This document shows, piece by piece, positions 37,201 to 47,453 of a stretch of 64,000 nucleotides of DNA. The position numbers were made by a program, and so were the translations under genes. Within the stretch, counting starts at the first letter, position 1. Each line of letters begins with the position of its first letter. The stretch lies in assembly GCA_016801845.1 (NCBI GenBank), contig CM028908.1, positions 22,242,547-22,306,546 on the forward strand, read 5' to 3'. This DNA is from Polydactylus sextarius (lineage: Eukaryota; Chordata; Actinopteri; Polynemidae). The notes beneath the pieces were generated by a model. The model worked only from the letters and a program-made list of their open reading frames with translations, did no database searches and was not told the origin of the DNA.

Positions 37201-38096
37201 GCTGTCCATTGTGCAACACCACCAACGCAAGCCTTCAGCACATCCTCTCCGGCTGTAAGACTGCTCTGTCTCAAGGCCGCTATAGGTGGCGCCATGACCT
37301 GGTGCTGAAAAAAGCTGGCAGAGGTGACAGAGGCATGCAGGCTACAGGCTAACAGCAAACCTCCTGCTCCAGTGAGACCATCCATCCCCTTTGCAAGAGC
37401 AGGGGAGAACCCCAAGCCCACCCACCGGACAGTAACACCAAGACTCCTCTCACCTGGTGGCGAGTGGACTATGAGGGTTGACCTGGGGAGGCAGCTCCAG
37501 TTTCCCAGGGACATTGTCCAAACATCGCTCCGGCCAGACCTGATCTTATGGTCAGTCCCATTAAAGACCATACTGCTGGTGGAACTCACCGTCCCATGGG
37601 AACAGGGGATTGAGGCTGCCAACGAACGCATAGCGTGATAAGTATGCAGACCTGGCAGCAGAGTGTCAAGAGGCTGGCTGGAAGACCATCACATGCCCCG
37701 TTGAGGTGGGGTGTAGGGGATTTGTGGGATCCTCAACAGTTCGCCTACTTCGCAACATCGGCTGCACAGGGGCAGGGAATCGTAAAAGCCATCAAGGAGC
37801 TGGCCGAGGAGGCAGAGAAGGGCAGCTTCTGGCTATGGCTAAGGAGGAGGGATAAAGGGTGGGGGCAGAACACCTAGGTCATCAGCAGGGGTGGAAGACA
37901 GACTTTCCATCGCTCCGCCACCAAGAGATGTACTGGGGTTAAAGGAGCCGAAACATCCGTGACTGGTGGTCCCCAGCTGATGACCCGTTCCTGACCTTGG
38001 GTGTAGTGCATAGGGAAACACTTCTCTAGAGGGCACTGGTGGAGGTGCGGCAGGCAGAAATGCCCGGCAGGCATACCATCAGCCTGTATCTTCAAA
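34238..38096 (+). mobile_element. RLE-type LINE, copy B (near full length)
   Basis: About 3.86 kb, head to tail with copy A and separated from it by ttgcaatct, a 9-bp piece also present in the array spacer. It has a ~0.25-kb 5' leader, one long but frameshifted ORF and a short 3' UTR ending tatcttcaaa with no poly(A). The right flank is again array spacer (tgatcagtcacatt) followed by a ~90-bp loss of spacer. No other array unit in the window carries the element. Confidence 0.88.
34473..37877 (+). pseudogene. LINE copy B polyprotein, frameshifted (ZnF-RT-CCHC-RLE)
   Basis: Domain order is visible across shifting frames. An N-terminal zinc finger lies near 34524-34590 (CRCGW...GLRIHQG...KC). 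A conserved pre-RT region (KWPKANETAVWQQLD at ~34877) and a basic stretch precede the RT palm, with YMDD at 36200-36211, and the thumb (IKKWLGLPRCLS). A CX2CX8HX4C knuckle sits at 37204-37257, and a restriction-like endonuclease has RPD at 37531-37539 and VELTVPWE around 37579-37602. Against copy A there are at least six single-base indels (for example near 35443, 35649, 36145, 36457, 36512 and 36592), so no intact protein is encoded as assembled. Confidence 0.85.
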
Positions 38097-38377
38097 TGAT
38101 CAGTCACATTGATCGATGCCCACATTCTCCATTATGGTTGCAAGAGGGAGTAAGGTATTTTGAAAAGACACCAGGGCATAGCAGGGCATAGCAGGGCGCA
38201 GTGATCCCTCTGGGAGGTACAGTCAGGAAAAAAAGCAACCCTCCTGACCCTTTGCTGTGAACAGTGGAAAACAGTAACCACTTGCATATGAGGTAACGGA
38301 GTCATTTATCAGAAGGAGGTGATCCATTTAAAGGCAGAGCACATGAAATGACTTAGGTCAGGGGCCTCTTTAGAGGG

Positions 38378-38450
38378 GGGGAATTAGCTCAAATGGTAGA
38401 GCGCTCGCTTTGCATGCGAGAGGTAGTGGGATCGATGCCCATATTCTCCA
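38378..38450 (+). tRNA. tRNA-Ala(TGC), intact
   Basis: Identical to the copy at 30285; first tRNA gene after the LINE pair. Confidence 0.93.
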
Positions 38451-38788
38451 CAGAAGCTCTGTCTCTTTGTTTCTCCCCGTCAATGAGATGCTGTGGAGCT
38501 GCTGTCTGCCGTGCTGCTAAGCTGGCATGTCTCATGAGAGACATATATCGTATCATACACCCAGCTGCCATCAGTGTGTGTCTATTGGGTCAATATATGA
38601 AAGAGCGTCTAAACGTCTGTCTGTGCAGTCACACGGCAGTCTTTTCCAGTTGTAACACCTAGCCATAGCTAGCACCTTTATGTCTCCATATCTGTGTTAT
38701 GACCCAGGGACTTGACCTGTAATTGTTACTGGGTTTTGGTTGCAAAATTAAGAAAAGAAAGAAAATTTAAGAAGACGGGCAGATTGGA

Positions 38789-38870
38789 GACGAGGTGGCC
38801 GAGTGGTTAAGGCGATGGACTGCTAATCCATTGTGCTCTGCACGCATGGGTTCGAATCCCATTCTCGTCG
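38789..38870 (+). tRNA. tRNA-Ser(GCT), intact
   Basis: 82-nt reference form. Confidence 0.95.
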
Positions 38871-39112
38871 GCTATGGCCCGTTTCCCCGCCTTCTGTCTT
38901 TGGAACAAGCAAAGCCCTTTGAGTGAGGGGGCTGCTGTGTGCTGTGCATGTCTCATGAGAATCAAACGCGTCATATTGTCCATTTACAGGCTTTCAGCAC
39001 GTGAGAGGTAGTGGGATCGACGCCCACGTTCTCCATTATGGTTGCAATAAGCTCTTTTGAAAAGACACAAGAGCTAAGTAAGGTAGTGGTACAAAAAACG
39101 CACATCTTCGGA

Positions 39113-39170
39113 GGGGAATTAGCTCAAATGGTAGAGCGAGAGGTAGTGGGATCGACGCCCACATTCTCCA
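39113..39170 (+). pseudogene. 58-nt tRNA-Ala without anticodon arm (first of three)
   Basis: Fifteen bases are missing so that the D stem (gagcg) joins directly to the variable region (agaggtag). The acceptor stem with G3:U70, D arm and T arm remain. The same deletion occurs at 42487 and 46709. Confidence 0.85.
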
Positions 39171-39784
39171 CAGGAACTCTATCTCTTTGTGTCTCCCTGT
39201 CAATGAGATGCTATGTCTCCGGCCACCACAAGGAGCACACCAGAAGCTGTGTTTAGAGGATTTGCTGGCTTCAACTTCTCCAAGGCATTTCTCCTGTCAT
39301 CAAATAGTCTACCTCATTTCTAATGAGTCAGACACTCAGCTGCGATCAATGTGGGTCGATTGGGTCAGTGTATGAAAGAGCATCTGACACCATCATAATG
39401 TCTATCTATGATCAGTCACGTTTCCATCTTTTCCAGTTGTAACACCTCATGAGAATTTTGAAAAGACAACAGAGCATAGCAGCTTGACTCAAAAGCAACA
39501 GTGATCCCTCTGGGAGGTACAGTCAAGACAAAAAGCAACCCTTTGCTGTGAACAGTGGAAAACAGTAACCACTTGCATATGAGGTTTGAGGGAGGGAGGG
39601 AGCTTCTGTCTGCTGTGCATGTCTCATGAGAATCAATCACATCACCTGTCTTTTTTACAGGCTTTCAGCACGTGAGAGGTAGTGGGATCGACGCCCACAT
39701 TCTCCTTTATGGTTACAATAAGGTATTTTGAAAAGACGCCAGAGCTAAGTCAGGTAGTGGTACCAGAACCGTGCATCTTTGGAA

Positions 39785-39857
39785 GGGGAATTAGCTCAAA
39801 TGGTAGCGCTTTAGCTTAGCATGCGAGAGGTAGTGGGATCGACGCCCACATTCTCCA
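39785..39857 (+). pseudogene. tRNA-Ala(AGC) with scrambled D/anticodon stem
   Basis: 73 nt, but the segment between D loop and anticodon reads agcgctttagc instead of agagcgctcgc, so both the D stem and the 5' anticodon stem fail to pair. Confidence 0.7.
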
Positions 39858-40457
39858 CAGGAACTCTATCTCTTTGTGTCTCTGTCTCTCAAAGAGATGC
39901 TATGTTTCCGGCCACTGCAAGGACCACATCAGGTCTCAGATGCTGTGTTCAGAGGATTTGCTGGCTTCAACTTCTCCAAGGCATTTCTCCTGTCGTCAAA
40001 TAGTCTTCTTCACTTCTAATGAGTCATACACCCAGCTGCGATCAGTGTGGGACGATTGGGTCAGTGTATGAAAGAGCATCTGACACCATCCTAATGTCTA
40101 TCTATGATCAGTCACATTGCAATCTTTTCCAGTTGTAACACCTCATGAGAATCAAACCCATCACTTCACCTGTCTTTTTACAGGGTTTCAGCACGTGAGA
40201 GGGAGTGTGATCGATGCCCACATTCTCCATTATGGTTGCAATAAGGTATTTTGAAAAGACACCAGGGCATAGCAGGGCGCAACAGTGATCCCTCTGGGAG
40301 CAGTCAGGAAAAAAGCAACCCTCCCTGACCCTTTGCTGTGAACAGTGGAAAACAGTAACCACTTGCATATGAGGTAACGGAGTCATTTATCAGAAGGAGG
40401 TGATCCATTTAAAGGCAGAGCACATGAAATGACTTAGGTCAGGGGCCTCTTTAGAGG

Positions 40458-40530
40458 GGGGAATTAGCTCAAATGGTAGAGCGCTCGCTTTGCATGCGAG
40501 AGGTAGTGGGATCGATGCCCATATTCTCCA
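40458..40530 (+). tRNA. tRNA-Ala(TGC), intact
   Basis: Reference TGC form. Confidence 0.93.
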
Positions 40531-40869
40531 CAGAAGCTCTGTCTCTTTGTTTCTCCCCGTCAATGAGATGCTGTGGAGCTGCTGTCTGCCGTGCTGCTAA
40601 GCTGGCATGTCTCATGAGAGACATATATCGTATCATACACCCAGCTGCCATCAGTGTGTGTCTATTGGGTCAATATATGAAAGAGCGTCCTAAACGTCTG
40701 TCTGTGCAGTCACACGGCAGTCTTTTCCAGTTGTAACACCTAGCCATAGCTAGCACCTTTATGTCTCCATATCTGTGTTATGACCCAGGGACTTGACCTG
40801 TAATTGTTACTGGGTTTTGGTTGCAAAATTAAGAAAAGAAAGAAAATTTAAGAAGACGGGCAGATTGGA

Positions 40870-40950
40870 GACGGGTGGCCGAGTGGTTAAGGCGATGGAC
40901 TGCTAATCCATTGTGCTCTGCACGCATGGGTTCGAATCCCATTCTCGTCG
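40870..40950 (+). pseudogene. tRNA-Ser(GCT) with 1-nt acceptor deletion
   Basis: 81 nt; GACGAGG is reduced to GACGGG, shortening the 5' acceptor strand. The remainder is reference. Could be a sequencing error. Confidence 0.6.
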
Positions 40951-41190
40951 GCTATGGCCCGTTCCCGCCTTCTGTCTTTGGAACAAGCAAAGCCCTTTGA
41001 GTGAGGGGGCTGCTGTGTGCTGTGCATGTCTCATGAGAATCAAACGCGTCATATTGTCCATTTACAGGCTTTCAGCACGTGAGAGGTAGTGGGATCGGCG
41101 CCCACGTTCTCCATTATGGTTGCAATAAGCTCTTTTGAAAAGACACAAGAGCTAAGTAAGGTAGTGGTACAAAAACGCACATCTTCGGAA

Positions 41191-41263
41191 GGGGAATTAG
41201 CTCAAATGGTAGAGCGCTCGCTTAGCATGCGAGAGGTAGTGGGATCGACGCCCACATTCTCCA
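41191..41263 (+). tRNA. tRNA-Ala(AGC), intact
   Basis: Reference AGC form: CTCGC-TTAGCAT-GCGAG anticodon arm, G3:U70, T loop ATCGACG. The next tRNA follows after only 488 bp because one monomer is missing here. Confidence 0.93.
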
Positions 41264-41751
41264 CAGGAACTCTATCTCTTTGTGTCTCCCTGTCAATGAG
41301 ATGCTATGTCTCCGGCCACCACAAGGAGCACACCAGAAGCTGTGTTTAGAGGATTTGCTGGCTTCAACTTCTCCAAGGCATTTCTCCTGTCATCAAATAG
41401 TCTACCTCATTTCTAATGAGTCAGACACTCAGCTGCGATCAATGTGGGTCGATTGGGTCAGTGTATGAAAGAGCATCTGACACCATCATAATGTCTATCT
41501 ATGATCAGTCACGTTTCCATCTTTTCCAGTTGTAACACCTCATGAGAATTTTGAAAAGACACCAGGGCATAGCAGGGCGCAACAGTGATCCCTCTGGGAG
41601 GTACAGTCAGGAAAAAAAGCAACCCTTTGCTGTGAACAGTGGAAAACAGTAACCACTTGCATATGAGGTAACGGAGTCATTTATCAGAAGGAGGTGATCC
41701 ATTTAAAGGCAGAGCACATGAAATGACTTAGGTCAGGGGCCTCTTTAGAGG

Positions 41752-41824
41752 GGGGAATTAGCTCAAATGGTAGAGCGCTCGCTTTGCATGCGAGAGGTAG
41801 TGGGATCGATGCCCATATTCTCCA
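41752..41824 (+). tRNA. tRNA-Ala(TGC), intact
   Basis: Reference TGC form, downstream of the fused AGC-1/AGC-2 monomer. Confidence 0.93.
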
Positions 41825-42162
41825 CAGAAGCTCTGTCTCTTTGTTTCTCCCCGTCAATGAGATGCTGTGGAGCTGCTGTCTGCCGTGCTGCTAAGCTGGC
41901 ATGTCTCATGAGAGACATATATCGTATCATACACCCAGCTGCCATCAGTGTGTGTCTATTGGGTCAATATATGAAAGAGCGTCCTAAACGTCTGTCTGTG
42001 CAGTCACACGGCAGTCTTTTCCAGTTGTAACACCTAGCCATAGCTAGCACCTTTATGTCTCCATATCTGTGTTATGACCCAGGGACTTGACCTGTAATTG
42101 TTACTGGGTTTTGGTTGCAAAATTAAGAAAAGAAAGAAAATTTAAGAAGATGGGCAGATTGG

Positions 42163-42244
42163 AGCGAGGTGGCCGAGTGGTTAAGGCGATGGACTGCTAA
42201 TCCATTGTGCTCTGCACGCATGGGTTCGAATCCCATTCTCGTCG
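42163..42244 (+). pseudogene. tRNA-Ser(GCT) with damaged 5' end
   Basis: Lead reads ggagcgagg instead of ggagacgagg, so positions 1-2 no longer pair properly; the rest is reference. A single-base assembly error would explain it. Confidence 0.6.
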
Positions 42245-42486
42245 GCTATGGCCCGTTCCCCGCCTTCTGTCTTTGGAACAAGCAAAGCCCTTTGAGTGAG
42301 GGGGCTGCTGTGTGCTGTGCATGTCTCATGAGAATCAAACGCGTCATATTGTCCATTTACAGGCTTTCAGCACGTGAGAGGTAGTGGGATCGACGCCCAC
42401 GTTCTCCATTATGGTTGCAATAAGCTCTTTTGAAAAGACACAAGAGCTAAGTAAGGTAGTGGTACAAAAAACGCACATCTTCGGAA

Positions 42487-42544
42487 GGGGAATTAGCTCA
42501 AATGGTAGAGCGAGAGGTAGTGGGATCGACGCCCACATTCTCCA
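42487..42544 (+). pseudogene. 58-nt tRNA-Ala without anticodon arm (second of three)
   Basis: Same 15-nt deletion as at 39113. The downstream spacer has an extra 'caccacaaggagc' duplication near 42594. Confidence 0.85.
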
Positions 42545-43193
42545 CAGGAACTCTATCTCTTTGTGTCTCCCTGTCAATGAGATGCTATGTCTCCACCACA
42601 AGGAGCCACCACAAGGAGCACACCAGAAGCTGTGTTTAGAGGATTTGCTGGCTTCAACTTCTCCAAGGCATTTCTCCTGTCATCAAATAGTCTACCTCAT
42701 TTCTAATGAGTCAGACACTCAGCTGCGATCAATGTGGGTCGATTGGGTCAGTGTATGAAAGAGCATCTGACACCATCATAATGTCTATCTATGATCAGTC
42801 ACGTTTCCATCTTTTCCAGTTGTAACACCTCATGAGAATTTTGAAAAGACAACAGAGCATAGCAGCTTGACTCAAAAGCAACAGTGATCCCTCTGGGAGG
42901 TACAGTCAAGACAAAAAGCAACCCTTTGCTGTGAACAGTGGAAAACAGTAACCACTTGCATATGATGTGTCTTTGGAACAGAAGGTAACCACTTGAGGGT
43001 TTGAGGGAGGGAGCTTCTGTCTGCTGTGCATGTCTCATGAGAATCAATCACATCACCTGTCTTTTACAGGCTTTCAGCACGTGAGAGGTAGTGGGATCGA
43101 CGCCCACATTCTCCTTTATGGTTACAATAAGGTATTTTGAAAAGACACAAGAGCTAAGTCAGGTAGTGGTACCAGAACCGTGCATCTTGGAAA

Positions 43194-43267
43194 AGGGAAT
43201 TAGCTCAAATGGTAGAGCGCTAAGCTTAGCATGCGAGAGGTAGTGGGATCGACGCCCACATTCTCCA
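43194..43267 (+). pseudogene. tRNA-Ala(AGC), 74 nt, altered anticodon stem
   Basis: Position 1 is A (loses pairing with C72) and the 5' anticodon stem reads taagc with one extra base, leaving mismatches with GCGAG. The same variant recurs at 47380. Confidence 0.7.
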
Positions 43268-43871
43268 CAGGAACTCTATCTCTTTGTGTCTCTGTCTCTC
43301 AAAGAGATGCTATGTTTCCGGCCACTGCAAGGACCACATCAGGTCTCAGATGCTGTGTTCAGAGGATTTGCTGGCTTCAACTTCTCCAAGGCATTTCTCC
43401 TGTCATCAAATAGTCTTCTTCACTTCTAATGAGTCATACACCCAGCTGCGATCAGTGTGGGACGATTGGGTCAGTGTATGAAAGAGCATCTGACACCATC
43501 CTAATGTCTATCTATGATCAGTCACATTGCAATCTTTTCCAGTTGTAACACCTCATGAGAATCAAACCCATCACTTCACCTGTCTTTTTACAGGGTTTCA
43601 GCACGTGAGAGGGAGTGTGATCGATGCCCACATTCTCCATTATGGTTGCAATAAGGTATTTTGAAAAGACACCAGGGCATAGCAGGGCGCAACAGTGATC
43701 CCTCTGGGAGGTACAGTCAGGAAAAAAAGCAACCCTCCCTGACCCTTTGCTGTGAACAGTGGAAAACAGTAACCACTTGCATATGAGGTAACGGAGTCAT
43801 TTATCAGAAGGAGGTGATCCATTTAAAGGCAGAGCACATGAAATGACTTAGGTCAGGGGCCTCTTTAGAGG

Positions 43872-43944
43872 GGGGAATTAGCTCAAATGGTAGAGCGCTT
43901 GCTTTGCATGCGAGAGGTAGTGGGATCGATGCCCATATTCTCCA
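43872..43944 (+). tRNA. tRNA-Ala(TGC), wobble variant
   Basis: One change, C29T in the anticodon stem (cTtgc), leaving a tolerable U:G pair; otherwise reference. Confidence 0.88.
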
Positions 43945-44282
43945 CAGAAGCTCTGTCTCTTTGTTTCTCCCCGTCAATGAGATGCTGTGGAGCTGCTGTC
44001 TGCCGTGCTGCTAAGCTGGCATGTCTCATGAGAGACATATATCGTATCATACACCCAGCTGCCATCAGTGTGTGTCTATTGGGTCAATATATGAAAGAGC
44101 GTCTAAACGTCTGTCTGTGCAGTCACACGGCAGTCTTTTCCAGTTGTAACACCTAGCCATAGCTAGCACCTTTATGTCTCCATATCTGTGTTATGACCCA
44201 GGGACTTGACCTGTAATTGTTACTGGGTTTTGGTTGCAAAATTAAGAAAAGAAAGAAAATTTAAGAAGACGGGCAGATTGGA

Positions 44283-44364
44283 GACGAGGTGGCCGAGTGG
44301 TTAAGGCGATGGACTGCTAATCCATTGTGCTCTGCACGCATGGGTTCGAATCCCATTCTCGTCG
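44283..44364 (+). tRNA. tRNA-Ser(GCT), intact
   Basis: 82-nt reference form. The nearest downstream TTTT is at 44549-44552, 185 nt beyond the gene. Confidence 0.95.
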
Positions 44365-44489
44365 GCTATGGCCCGTTTCCCCGCCTTCTGTCTTTGGAAC
44401 AAGCAAAGCCCTTTGAGTGAGGGGGCTGCTGTGTGCTGTGCATGTCTCATGAGAATCAAACGCGTCATATTGTCCATTTACAGGCTTTC

Positions 44490-44529
44490 AGCACGTGAGA
44501 GGTAGTGGGATCGACGCCCACGTTCTCCA
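44490..44529 (+). pseudogene. 3'-half tRNA-Ala, type H1 (representative)
   Basis: Begins at the anticodon (AGCacgtgagagg) and continues through the T arm and 3' acceptor strand to tctcca. The 5' half is replaced by tgtccatttacaggctttc. This half follows each Ser gene in regular units. Confidence 0.75.
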
Positions 44530-44607
44530 TTATGGTTGCAATAAGCTCTTTTGAAAAGACACAAGAGCTAAGTAAGGTAGTGGTACAAAAAACGCACATC
44601 TTCGGAA

Positions 44608-44680
44608 GGGGAATTAGCTCAAATGGTAGAGCGCTCGCTTAGCATGCGAGAGGTAGTGGGATCGACGCCCACATTCTCCA
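44608..44680 (+). tRNA. tRNA-Ala(AGC), intact
   Basis: Reference AGC form. The first TTTT downstream is at 44939-44942, 259 nt away. Confidence 0.93.
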
Positions 44681-45175
44681 CAGGAACTCTATCTCTTTGT
44701 GTCTCCCTGTCAATGAGATGCTATGTCTCCGGCCACCACAAGGAGCACACCAGAAGCTGTGTTTAGAGGATTTGCTGGCTTCAACTTCTCCAAGGCATTT
44801 CTCCTGTCATCAAATAGTCTACCTCATTTCTAATGAGTCAGACACTCAGCTGCGATCAATGTGGGTCGATTGGGTCAGTGTATGAAAGAGCATCTGACAC
44901 CATCATAATGTCTATCTATGATCAGTCACGTTTCCATCTTTTCCAGTTGTAACACCTCATGAGAATTTTGAAAAGACAACAGAGCATAGCAGCTTGACTC
45001 AAAAGCAACAGTGATCCCTCTGGGAGGTACAGTCAAGACAAAAAGCAACCCTTTGCTGTGAACAGTGGAAAACAGTAACCACTTGCATATGAGGTTTGAG
45101 GGAGGGAGGGAGCTTCTGTCTGCTGTGCATGTCTCATGAGAATCAATCACATCACCTGTCTTTTTACAGGCTTTC

Positions 45176-45214
45176 AGCACGTGAGAGGTAGTGGGATCGA
45201 CGCCCACATTCTCC
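45176..45214 (+). pseudogene. 3'-half tRNA-Ala, type H2 (representative)
   Basis: Same breakpoint at the anticodon as H1, preceded by cacctgtctttttacaggctttc and ending tctcc followed by tttatgg. Follows AGC-1 in each unit. Confidence 0.75.
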
Positions 45215-45294
45215 TTTATGGTTACAATAAGGTATTTTGAAAAGACGCAAGAGCTAAGTCAGGTAGTGGTACCAGAACCGTGCATCTTTGGAAA

Positions 45295-45367
45295 GGGGAA
45301 TTAGCTCAAATGGTAGAGCGCTCGCTTAGCATGCGAGAGGTAGTGGGATCGACGCCCACATTCTCCA
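45295..45367 (+). tRNA. tRNA-Ala(AGC), intact
   Basis: Reference AGC form at the start of the third monomer. Confidence 0.93.
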
Positions 45368-45699
45368 CAGGAACTCTATCTCTTTGTGTCTCTGTCTCTC
45401 AAAGAGATGCTATGTTTCCGGCCACTGCAAGGACCACATCAGGTCTCAGATGCTGTGTTCAGAGGATTTGCTGGCTTCAACTTCTCCAAGGCATTTCTCC
45501 TGTCGTCAAATAGTCTTCTTCACTTCTAATGAGTCATACACCCAGCTGCGATCAGTGTGGGACGATTGGGTCAGTGTATGAAAGAGCATCTGACACCATC
45601 CTAATGTCTATCTATGATCAGTCACATTGCAATCTTTTCCAGTTGTAACACCTCATGAGAATCAAACCCATCACTTCACCTGTCTTTTTACAGGGTTTC

Positions 45700-45739
45700 A
45701 GCACGTGAGAGGGAGTGTGATCGATGCCCACATTCTCCA
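45700..45739 (+). pseudogene. 3'-half tRNA-Ala, type H3 (representative)
   Basis: Same breakpoint, more diverged T arm (gggagtgtgatcgatgccc), ends attctcca. Follows AGC-2 in each unit. Confidence 0.7.
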
Positions 45740-45970
45740 TTATGGTTGCAATAAGGTATTTTGAAAAGACACCAGGGCATAGCAGGGCGCAACAGTGATC
45801 CCTCTGGGAGGTACAGTCAGGAAAAAAGCAACCCTCCCTGACCCTTTGCTGTGAACAGTGGAAAACAGTAACCACTTGCATATGAGGTAACGGAGTCATT
45901 TATCAGAAGGAGGTGATCCATTTAAAGGCAGAGCACATGAAATGACTTAGGTCAGGGGCCTCTTTAGAGG

Positions 45971-46044
45971 GGGGAATTAGCTCAAATGGTAGAGCGCTAA
46001 GCTTTGCATGCGAGAGGTAGTGGGATCGATGCCCATATTCTCCA
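45971..46044 (+). pseudogene. tRNA-Ala(TGC), 74 nt, altered anticodon stem
   Basis: cgctaagctttgcatgcg replaces cgctcgctttgcatgcg: one extra base and unpaired 5' anticodon stem. Acceptor and T arms intact. Confidence 0.7.
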
Positions 46045-46383
46045 CAGAAGCTCTGTCTCTTTGTTTCTCCCCGTCAATGAGATGCTGTGGAGCTGCTGTC
46101 TGCCGTGCTGCTAAGCTGGCATGTCTCATGAGAGACATATATCGTATCATACACCCAGCTGCCATCAGTGTGTGTCTATTGGGTCAATATATGAAAGAGC
46201 GTCTAAAACGTCTGTCTGTGCAGTCACACGGCAGTCTTTTCCAGTTGTAACACCTAGCCATAGCTAGCACCTTTATGTCTCCATATCTGTGTTATGACCC
46301 AGGGACTTGACCTGTAATTGTTACTGGGTTTTGGTTGCAAAATTAAGAAAAGAAAGAAAATTTAAGAAGACGGGCAGATTGGA

Positions 46384-46465
46384 GACGAGGTGGCCGAGTG
46401 GTTAAGGCGATGGACTGCTAATCCATTGTGCTCTGCACGCATGGGTTCGAATCCCATTCTCGTCG
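46384..46465 (+). tRNA. tRNA-Ser(GCT), intact
   Basis: 82-nt reference form. Confidence 0.95.
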
Positions 46466-46708
46466 GCTATGGCCCGTTTCCCCGCCTTCTGTCTTTGGAA
46501 CAAGCAAAGCCCTTTGAGTGAGGGGGCTGCTGTGTGCTGTGCATGTCTCATGAGAATCAAACGCGTCATATTGTCCATTTACAGGCTTTCAGCACGTGAG
46601 AGGTAGTGGGATCGACGCCCACGTTCTCCATTATGGTTGCAATAAGCTCTTTTGAAAAGACACAAGAGCTAAGTAAGGTAGTGGTACAAAAAACGCACAT
46701 CTTCGGAA

Positions 46709-46766
46709 GGGGAATTAGCTCAAATGGTAGAGCGAGAGGTAGTGGGATCGACGCCCACATTCTCCA
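46709..46766 (+). pseudogene. 58-nt tRNA-Ala without anticodon arm (third of three)
   Basis: Identical 15-nt deletion, 4222 bp after the copy at 42487, with an intact AGC copy at 44608 between them. Confidence 0.85.
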
Positions 46767-47379
46767 CAGGAACTCTATCTCTTTGTGTCTCCCTGTCAAT
46801 GAGATGCTATGTCTCCGGCCACCACAAGGAGCACACCAGAAGCTGTGTTTAGAGGATTTGCTGGCTTCAACTTCTCCAAGGCATTTCTCCTGTCATCAAA
46901 TAGTCTACCTCATTTCTAATGAGTCAGACACTCAGCTGCGATCAATGTGGGTCGATTGGGTCAGTGTATGAAAGAGCATCTGACACCATCATAATGTCTA
47001 TCTATGATCAGTCACGTTTCCATCTTTTCCAGTTGTAACACCTCATGAGAATTTTGAAAAGACAACAGAGCATAGCAGCTTGACTCAAAAGCAACAGTGA
47101 TCCCTCTGGGAGGTACAGTCAAGACAAAAAGCAACCCTTTGCTGTGAACAGTGGAAAACAGTAACCACTTGCATATGAGGTTTGAGGGAGGGAGGGAGCT
47201 TCTGTCTGCTGTGCATGTCTCATGAGAATCAATCACATCACCTGTCTTTTACAGGCTTTCAGCACGTGAGAGGTAGTGGGATCGACGCCCACATTCTCCT
47301 TTATGGTTACAATAAGGTATTTTGAAAAAGACGCAAGAGCTAAGTCAGGTAGTGGTACCAGAACCGTGCATCTTTGGAA

Positions 47380-47453
47380 AGGGAATTAGCTCAAATGGTA
47401 GAGCGCTAAGCTTAGCATGCGAGAGGTAGTGGGATCGACGCCCACATTCTCCA
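47380..47453 (+). pseudogene. tRNA-Ala(AGC), 74 nt, altered anticodon stem
   Basis: Same variant (A1 and ctaagcttagc) as at 43194, 4186 bp earlier, an inherited rather than independent change. Confidence 0.7.

Larger units (their letters stand above)
43872..45970 (+). repeat. Representative 2.1-kb array unit
   Basis: Three homologous monomers of about 736, 687 and 676 bp start with Ala(TGC) at 43872, Ala(AGC) at 44608 and Ala(AGC) at 45295. Each contains the full tRNA-Ala, the spacer text ttttccagttgtaacacc, and a separate 3'-half tRNA-Ala. The first also includes tRNA-Ser at 44283. The trimer is therefore an internally triplicated ancestral monomer that later became the unit of array growth. 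Confidence 0.85.
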
